Made by a program: the position numbers and the translations under genes. DNA of 20,376 nt from JBBDWZ01 sp050732575. Lineage in GTDB: Bacteria > Gemmatimonadota > Gemmatimonadetes > Longimicrobiales > RSA9. The notes under the pieces were generated by a model. The model was not told where the DNA came from and made no database searches. It was given only the letters and a program-made list of their open reading frames with translations. Position 1 is the first letter of the stretch. Each line of letters starts with the position of its first letter. The stretch lies in assembly GCA_050732575.1 (NCBI GenBank), contig JBOHRF010000068.1, forward strand, positions 1-20,376, given 5' to 3'. Of the stretch, positions 15,296 to 20,376 are shown in pieces.

Positions 15296-18200
15296 TTACT
15301 GCAACTGCCGGCGCCGGCGCATGGCCTGGCGTCGTTGCTCTGCGCGGTCCGCGCCCGACTCTGCGGAAGGCTTGTCCGCCGCCGCATTGCCATTCCCCAG
15401 GTGGTCGGCTAATGCACCCACTGTGGGGAAGCGGAAGAGCGCTGTCAGCGGCAGTTCCAGACCCAGCGTAGTGCGCAACTGCGCGTGCACGCGCACGGCC
15501 AGGAACGAGTTGCCACCCAGATCAAAGAAATTGTCCGTGATACCTACGTGCGGTACGCGCAAGATGCCCTGCCAAACGTCCGCTATACGTTGCTCCAGAT
15601 CATTGGTTGGCGCCGCGTACTCGCCCAGCGGCAACTTGGTGGCAACCAGTTCCGGCGCGGGCAGTGCTTTACGGTCGATCTTGTTATTGGGCGTGCGCGG
15701 CAAATCGGGCAGCACCACGATGTGTGCGGGCACCATGAACTCAGGCAGCACAATACGCAGGGCCTGGCGCAGCACAGCAACGTCGATCGCCGTCTGGGCC
15801 TGCCCTACCACGTACGCGGCCAATCTTTTGTCGCCTCTGGCATCCTCGCGTGCCACCACCACGCACTCGCGCACCTCAGGTCGGCGCGCCACGACCGCTT
15901 CGATCTCACCCAACTCGATGCGATGTCCCAGAACCTTGACCTGGTAATCGGTGCGGCCCAGAAACTCCAATTGGCCCGCGTGCCGGTAGCGCACCAGATC
16001 TCCGGTTCGGTACAGCCGCCCGCCGGCCCGGAACCGATCGGCAATGAAACGTTCCGCGGTCAGTTCGGCCCGGTTCAGATAACCACGCACAACGCCAGCG
16101 CCGCCAATGAAGAGCTCGCCCGGCACGCCGGCAGGCACAGGTTGTTGGGCACTGTCAAGCACGTAGAACTGTGTGTTGGCGATTGGCATGCCCAGCGGAA
16201 TGGACGCATCCGTGCCTGCCACTGTGTGCGTGGAAGACCAGATGGTCGTCTCCGTGGGACCGTACATGTTGACAATGCGGGCGCCCGTTACCCGCCGCAG
16301 TTCGCCGGCCAGCGCGGATGGGAATGCTTCGCCGCCGACCATGATGGTGCGCAATGCGCCAAAGGCGCGCCGCGCTCCAGGCTGCGCCAGCAGCATGGTG
16401 GCCAATGAGGGCGTGCACTGCAGATGCGTTACCTGGTGCCGCTGAATCTGGGCACCAACGGAATAGTCGTCGTCAGCGGGCGTGCTGCGCACATGAGCTC
16501 GCTGGCGGAGATCGGCCAGGGCATCGAAACTGGCCAGCACGTCCTGGTCGTCCACGCCAAAATCAATGAGGCAGGCAACTTCATCAATCCCGATTTCCCT
16601 CAACCTGTCGATAACCTCGAGGCAGGTCTCGGGTGTGCCCAGCAAGGCGGCGGTCTGCCAGTAACGCTCGAACGCGTGGTCGAGCAATGCTTCCATGTCT
16701 TCGGCCGTGAAGCTGGGTGAGCGCAGGTCCTGACCGCGGCCCTCAGCCAGCTCCTTGACCAGTGCAACGGAAGTGCGCAGATACTCACGGAACGGCTTGA
16801 AGACACGCGCACGCACCGTTTCCAGATCGTCTCCTACGTAGGTGTGCATCATTAACGACACGATGCCATCACCTTCATGTCCGGCTTCCCGTCTGGCCTG
16901 TCGATAGAGCTCGATCTTCTCGCGCAGCTGTTCCAGCGTCTGCCCCAGCAGGTGCGTCAACACGTTTGCGCCCATCTCACCGGCCGAGCGGTACGTATCC
17001 GGAGTTCCCGCAGCAGTCACCCAGATGGGAAGCTCGGGTTGGATGGGCCGGGGCAGGATGGAAACATCAGTCTCCTTTCCTGCGCCGGTCACTGCCTTGA
17101 TGGATTCGCCACGCCACAACCGCCGCACGCTGTCAATGCCCTGCTGCATTACTTCACGCCTCTGCGCATAGTTCTGCGGGGCAAACACGAAGTCACGATC
17201 GTGCCAGCCAGAGGCGATGGCGATGCCTACGCGGCCGTTGGACAGGTTGTCGACTACGGACCACTCCTCGGCCACGCGCAGTGGATGATGCAACGGCAAA
17301 ACGACACTGCCCGCGCGGATCTGCACGTTGCGCGTGAGGACAGCCAGGGCAGCACCGGTCACTGCCGGGTTTGGATAGAGTCCGCCAAACGCATGAAAAT
17401 GCCGTTCCGGTGTCCACACGGCCTTGAAACCGTTGGCATCGGCAAACCGGGCGCCCTCGAGCAGGAGCCGGTATTTGTCGGTTGGGTTCGCTTGCTCGTT
17501 GGCCGCAAAGTAGAACAGACCGAAATCGATTTGCCGGTCCGACGTGGCCGATGTCAGCCCGCCCGCCAACACACCTTCCTCGCTCTGAATTACGACTTTG
17601 TAGCCGCGCGTCAACGTCCAGAACAGTTCGAGCACGGATATGTCGAAAGAAATGCTGGTTACCGCCAGCCAGGTGCCTGGCCTGTCCGTGCCCAGACGCT
17701 GGTCCATGCCGGCAAAAAAGTTGATCACGTTGCCGTGTTCGACCATTACGCCTTTGGGCTTGCCAGTCGAGCCCGACGTGTAAATCACGTACGCCAGGTT
17801 GTTCGCGCCCACGCCGCGGCGCGCGTTGGCTTCACTTTCATTCGCGAACGAGGCCGCGTTTGCATCCAGCAAGACCAGGCGCGCCGACTCGGTCGGCAGA
17901 TCGCGCGCATGGGCCTCTACGGTCAGCAGCAGTGGTACGGCGGCATCTTCGATCATCACCGCCAGGCGCTCGCGCGGATAGCTGGGGTCGAGCGGCACGT
18001 AGGCAGCGCCGGCTTTCAGAATTCCAAGCAGCCCCACCATCATCTCGATAGACCGAGGCACGCAGATGCCAACCAACGTGCCCGGCCCCACACCCAGACG
18101 TCCAAGGTGGTGAGCCAGCTGATTTGCCCGCGCATTCAACTCGCCATACGTTAGCGAGGTACCTTCGAATACGATGGCGCATGCATCGGGCGTGCGTGCC

Positions 18201-20376
18201 ACCTGCTGTTCGAACAACTCGTGCACACACACGTCACTGGGAACCGGTGTGTCGGTAGCGTTGACCTGGCGGAGCAGATACTCCTGCTCTGCATCGGTAA
18301 GCAGCGGCAAGTCGGAGAGACGGGCGTCGGCATTGGCCGCCACACCTTCCAGTAGCCTGCCATAGTGTCCGCTCATGCGTTCGATGGTGGCGGCATCGAA
18401 GAGATCCGTGCTGTACTCGATGGCGCCGATCAGTCCGGAATCATCGACCACGAGAGAGAGCGTGAGATCAAATTTCGCAGCGCCCGCATCCAGCTCGAGC
18501 GGGTCGATGCGGAGTCCGCGCAGCCGCACCGGGCGCGTGGGTGTGTTCTGCAGGATGAACATGGCCTGGAACAGTGGAGCCCGGCTCAGGTCACGGGCCG
18601 CACCCAGTTCTTCCACCAACCGCTCGAAGGGCACGTCTTCATGTTCGTAGGCGCCGTGTGCAACTTCTCGCACGCGCTGCAGCAACTCGCGAAATGTCGG
18701 GTTGCCGGAAAGGTCGGTGCGCATTACCAGCGTATTCACAAAGAAGCCGATCAGCGCTTCTGTTTCCAGGTGGGTGCGGCCGGCCGTGGGTGTCCCGATG
18801 ACCAGCTCGGTCTGACCGGAATAGCGATGCAGCAAGGTCTTGAACGCAGCCAACAGGGTCATGAACAACGTGGACTGCTCCTGCGCACCCAGCGTTCGCA
18901 GCCGTTCCGTGAGTGCGGCTGGTAACGCGAACCGGAAAGTTGCGCCCACGTTGCTTTGCACGGGCGGTCGCGCATGGTCGGTTGGCAAATCCAGCAGTGG
19001 CAACGAACCTGACAGCTGCTTCTTCCAGTAGTCGAGTTGACCGGCCACGACTCCGGTGTTCAACCACGCGCGCTGCCATTCCCCAAAATCAGCATACTGG
19101 ATGGGCAGCTCAGCAAGCGGTGAACTGGCGCCTTCACTGAATGCGCCATACAGGATCGCGATTTCGCGGTACAACACGCCGCGCGACCAGCCGTCGGAAA
19201 CGATGTGGTGCAGCGATAGCACCAGCACATGCTCATGCTCGCTTTGGCGCAGGAGCAGCGCCCGGAACAGCGGACCTGTCTCCAGATTGAAGATCTGGCG
19301 TACTTCCTCTTCCGCCTGTCGCTGTGTGCGCGCTTCCTGATTTTCGCCAGGTGCAACGTCAACCACGGTCAGGGCCACGGGTGCAGCCGCCAGAATCACC
19401 TGGTGCGCGGCACCGTTGTGGATGGGGAAGATGGTGCGCAGTGATTCGTGGCGGCGCGTCACTTCCGTTAACGCACGCTCCAGGGCTTCCAGGTTGAGCG
19501 CGCCGCTCAAGCGCAATCCAGCCGACAAATTGTAGGCCGTGCTCTCCGGATTCAACTGTGCGAGCAGCCACAAACGCTGCTGCGGGTTGGACAGCGCAAG
19601 CTCGCCCGTGCGCACCACCCGCTCGAGCGCCGGCAGTTGGGCCGCACCCGCCGCTGTAGTTGCGGTCGCTGCATCGATGCGCAGCGCCAACGCCTCCACG
19701 GTGGTGGCTTGCAGAAGCTCGCGCATCGGCAAATCAACGCCCAGCGCCTGACGCACACGAACGGCTACCCGGTGCGCCATGAGGGAATGGCCACCCAGCT
19801 CGAGAAAAGCGTCGCGCACACCGACGCGTGGTACATCGAGCAGTTCCGCCCAAACGCGGGCGATGACCTGCTCTGTGGTCGTGCGCGGTGCAACGTACTC
19901 TTCACCGCTCAACCAGATGACCGGTTCGAGCTCGGCCATGGCACGCCGATCGAGCTTGCCGTTGGGCGTGCGCGGCAACGCGGACATGAGTGCAAATTGC
20001 GCTGGCACCATGTAGTCGGGCAGCGTGCGCAGCATATGACGGCGCAGCTGCGCAATGGTCGGCGGTTGACCCGCCGCCAACGCAACGAAGGCAATGAGAC
20101 GATTCTCCCCATTGGCATCGGCCCGCGCCGCCACCGCTGCTTCCCGGATGCCCGGATGCGCGCGCAGGCCCGCTTCCACTTCCTCCAACTCGACCCGGAA
20201 GCCGCGCACCTTGACCATGTCGTCGCCGCGACCCACGAACTCGAGCGCGCCGTCAAGCCGAAAACGCGCGCGGTCTCCGGTGCGATACAGGCGGAGCCCA
20301 GGATTCTTTGGATGGGGAACAAACTGTTCGCGTGTCAGCTGCTCGCGGTTCAGGTAGCCTGCACCCACGCCTGCAC
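15296..20376 (-). CDS. Non-ribosomal peptide synthetase, (A)-T-C-A(monooxygenase)-T; 5' end beyond the window
   Basis: The frame is open through the right edge; residues are numbered from the GTG at 20368, an internal codon. The visible part has 1690 residues: the end of an A domain (1-150, A8-A10 intact), a carrier with Ser195, an LCL-like condensation domain (about 256-690, HHIVSDG at 387-393), a second A domain (about 715-1575), a carrier with Ser1621 and a basic tail. The second A domain has all core motifs: TSGSTGKPKG, FDIS, NMYGPTE, YRTGDL, GRTDYQVK and NNKIDR. A 340-residue monooxygenase lies between A4 and A5. The ten specificity residues read D909 I910 L913 Q1317 M1343 G1345 M1368 I1376 W1377 K1563, close to the glycine code D-I-L-Q-L-G-L-I-W-K. 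The protein would join a residue to glycine and oxidise it. No thioesterase or epimerase is present. The first A domain's substrate cannot be read because its pocket lies outside. Confidence 0.93.
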   Translation of the reverse strand, partial: AGVGAGYLNREQLTREQFVPHPKNPGLRLYRTGDRARFRLDGALEFVGRGDDMVKVRGFRVELEEVEAGLRAHPGIREAAVAARADANGENRLIAFVALAAGQPPTIAQLRRHMLRTLPDYMVPAQFALMSALPRTPNGKLDRRAMAELEPVIWLSGEEYVAPRTTTEQVIARVWAELLDVPRVGVRDAFLELGGHSLMAHRVAVRVRQALGVDLPMRELLQATTVEALALRIDAATATTAAGAAQLPALERVVRTGELALSNPQQRLWLLAQLNPESTAYNLSAGLRLSGALNLEALERALTEVTRRHESLRTIFPIHNGAAHQVILAAAPVALTVVDVAPGENQEARTQRQAEEEVRQIFNLETGPLFRALLLRQSEHEHVLVLSLHHIVSDGWSRGVLYREIAILYGAFSEGASSPLAELPIQYADFGEWQRAWLNTGVVAGQLDYWKKQLSGSLPLLDLPTDHARPPVQSNVGATFRFALPAALTERLRTLGAQEQSTLFMTLLAAFKTLLHRYSGQTELVIGTPTAGRTHLETEALIGFFVNTLVMRTDLSGNPTFRELLQRVREVAHGAYEHEDVPFERLVEELGAARDLSRAPLFQAMFILQNTPTRPVRLRGLRIDPLELDAGAAKFDLTLSLVVDDSGLIGAIEYSTDLFDAATIERMSGHYGRLLEGVAANADARLSDLPLLTDAEQEYLLRQVNATDTPVPSDVCVHELFEQQVARTPDACAIVFEGTSLTYGELNARANQLAHHLGRLGVGPGTLVGICVPRSIEMMVGLLGILKAGAAYVPLDPSYPRERLAVMIEDAAVPLLLTVEAHARDLPTESARLVLLDANAASFANESEANARRGVGANNLAYVIYTSGSTGKPKGVMVEHGNVINFFAGMDQRLGTDRPGTWLAVTSISFDISVLELFWTLTRGYKVVIQSEEGVLAGGLTSATSDRQIDFGLFYFAANEQANPTDKYRLLLEGARFADANGFKAVWTPERHFHAFGGLYPNPAVTGAALAVLTRNVQIRAGSVVLPLHHPLRVAEEWSVVDNLSNGRVGIAIASGWHDRDFVFAPQNYAQRREVMQQGIDSVRRLWRGESIKAVTGAGKETDVSILPRPIQPELPIWVTAAGTPDTYRSAGEMGANVLTHLLGQTLEQLREKIELYRQARREAGHEGDGIVSLMMHTYVGDDLETVRARVFKPFREYLRTSVALVKELAEGRGQDLRSPSFTAEDMEALLDHAFERYWQTAALLGTPETCLEVIDRLREIGIDEVACLIDFGVDDQDVLASFDALADLRQRAHVRSTPADDDYSVGAQIQRHQVTHLQCTPSLATMLLAQPGARRAFGALRTIMVGGEAFPSALAGELRRVTGARIVNMYGPTETTIWSSTHTVAGTDASIPLGMPIANTQFYVLDSAQQPVPAGVPGELFIGGAGVVRGYLNRAELTAERFIADRFRAGGRLYRTGDLVRYRHAGQLEFLGRTDYQVKVLGHRIELGEIEAVVARRPEVRECVVVAREDARGDKRLAAYVVGQAQTAIDVAVLRQALRIVLPEFMVPAHIVVLPDLPRTPNNKIDRKALPAPELVATKLPLGEYAAPTNDLEQRIADVWQGILRVPHVGITDNFFDLGGNSFLAVRVHAQLRTTLGLELPLTALFRFPTVGALADHLGNGNAAADKPSAESGADRAEQRRQAMRRRRQLQ
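16496..17536 (-). other. Luciferase-like flavin monooxygenase domain inserted in the glycine A domain
   Basis: NRPS residues 945-1291 are unrelated to adenylation domains. They read as a bacterial luciferase-like TIM barrel: IDFGLFYFAANEQ, KAVWTPERHFHAFGGLYPNP, IRAGSVVLPLHHPLRVAEEW, GRVGIAIASGWH and LPIWVTAAGTPDTYRSAGEMG, all typical of the MupA/Atu3671-type natural-product monooxygenase domain that uses reduced flavin and oxygen. The reading frame is continuous on both sides. I recall MtaG of the myxothiazol pathway as having a comparable insert in a glycine module, where oxidation of the alpha carbon gives a terminal amide. The exact reaction here is inference. Confidence 0.88.

Noticed and set aside
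16496..17536. The monooxygenase as a mis-assembled or mobile insertion into the NRPS gene.
   Set aside because: The frame is intact across both junctions, the site falls exactly between motifs A4 and A5 as in a known class of interrupted A domains, and no repeats or target duplications flank it.
16877..18154. A 425-codon + strand open frame opposite the NRPS.
   Set aside because: It is antisense to the A domain and monooxygenase insert, whose motifs are unmistakable. Its translation has no family features; long antisense frames are common in GC-rich DNA.

Overview
The window comes from a bacterium with a fairly GC-rich genome, tightly packed genes and many spurious antisense frames. The sugar dehydrogenase has a lipoprotein-like N-terminus and the carbohydrate genes look like a secreted-polysaccharide locus. 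Both fit a Gram-negative, probably proteobacterial, host, but nothing in the window fixes the taxon. I found no rRNA, tRNA, CRISPR array, transposase or integrase.

Left part (1 to about 7.6 kb): carbohydrate genes. On the + strand there is the 3' end of a NodB-type polysaccharide deacetylase (3-200), a GT4 glycosyltransferase (232-1461) and a class II glutamine amidotransferase/asparagine synthase homologue (1720-3624). A second, complete deacetylase (3630-4625, - strand) converges on the last of these. After a 510-bp divergent intergenic region, a membrane GT2 glycosyltransferase (5136-6314) is coupled by a TGATG overlap to a predicted PQQ-dependent sugar dehydrogenase (6314-7621). Together these could assemble, amidate and deacetylate an exopolysaccharide.

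Right part (about 7.6 to 20.4 kb): a - strand assembly-line operon, read right to left and cut by the right edge. An NRPS (15296-20376, 5' end missing) carries partial A - T - C - A - T. Its complete A domain reads like a glycine-activating domain (code D-I-L-Q-M-G-M-I-W-K) and has a luciferase-like flavin monooxygenase domain inserted between core motifs A4 and A5. After 23 bp comes a 1927-residue PKS (9489-15272) ordered KS - AT - KR - DH - KR tail - remnant AMP-binding C-terminal subdomain - carrier protein. Here the DH seems to sit inside the KR and a headless A-domain remnant precedes the carrier. Two alpha/beta-hydrolase genes follow. One has Cys and the other Arg in place of the nucleophilic Ser, and the second also seems to lack the catalytic His. 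No thioesterase domain is visible.

The most notable system is this hybrid NRPS-PKS. Its glycine/monooxygenase module resembles the one I recall as forming the terminal amide of myxothiazol (MtaG). It lies next to exopolysaccharide-type genes, with hydrolases resembling those of exosortase-associated loci. The final product and any link between the two halves are inference.
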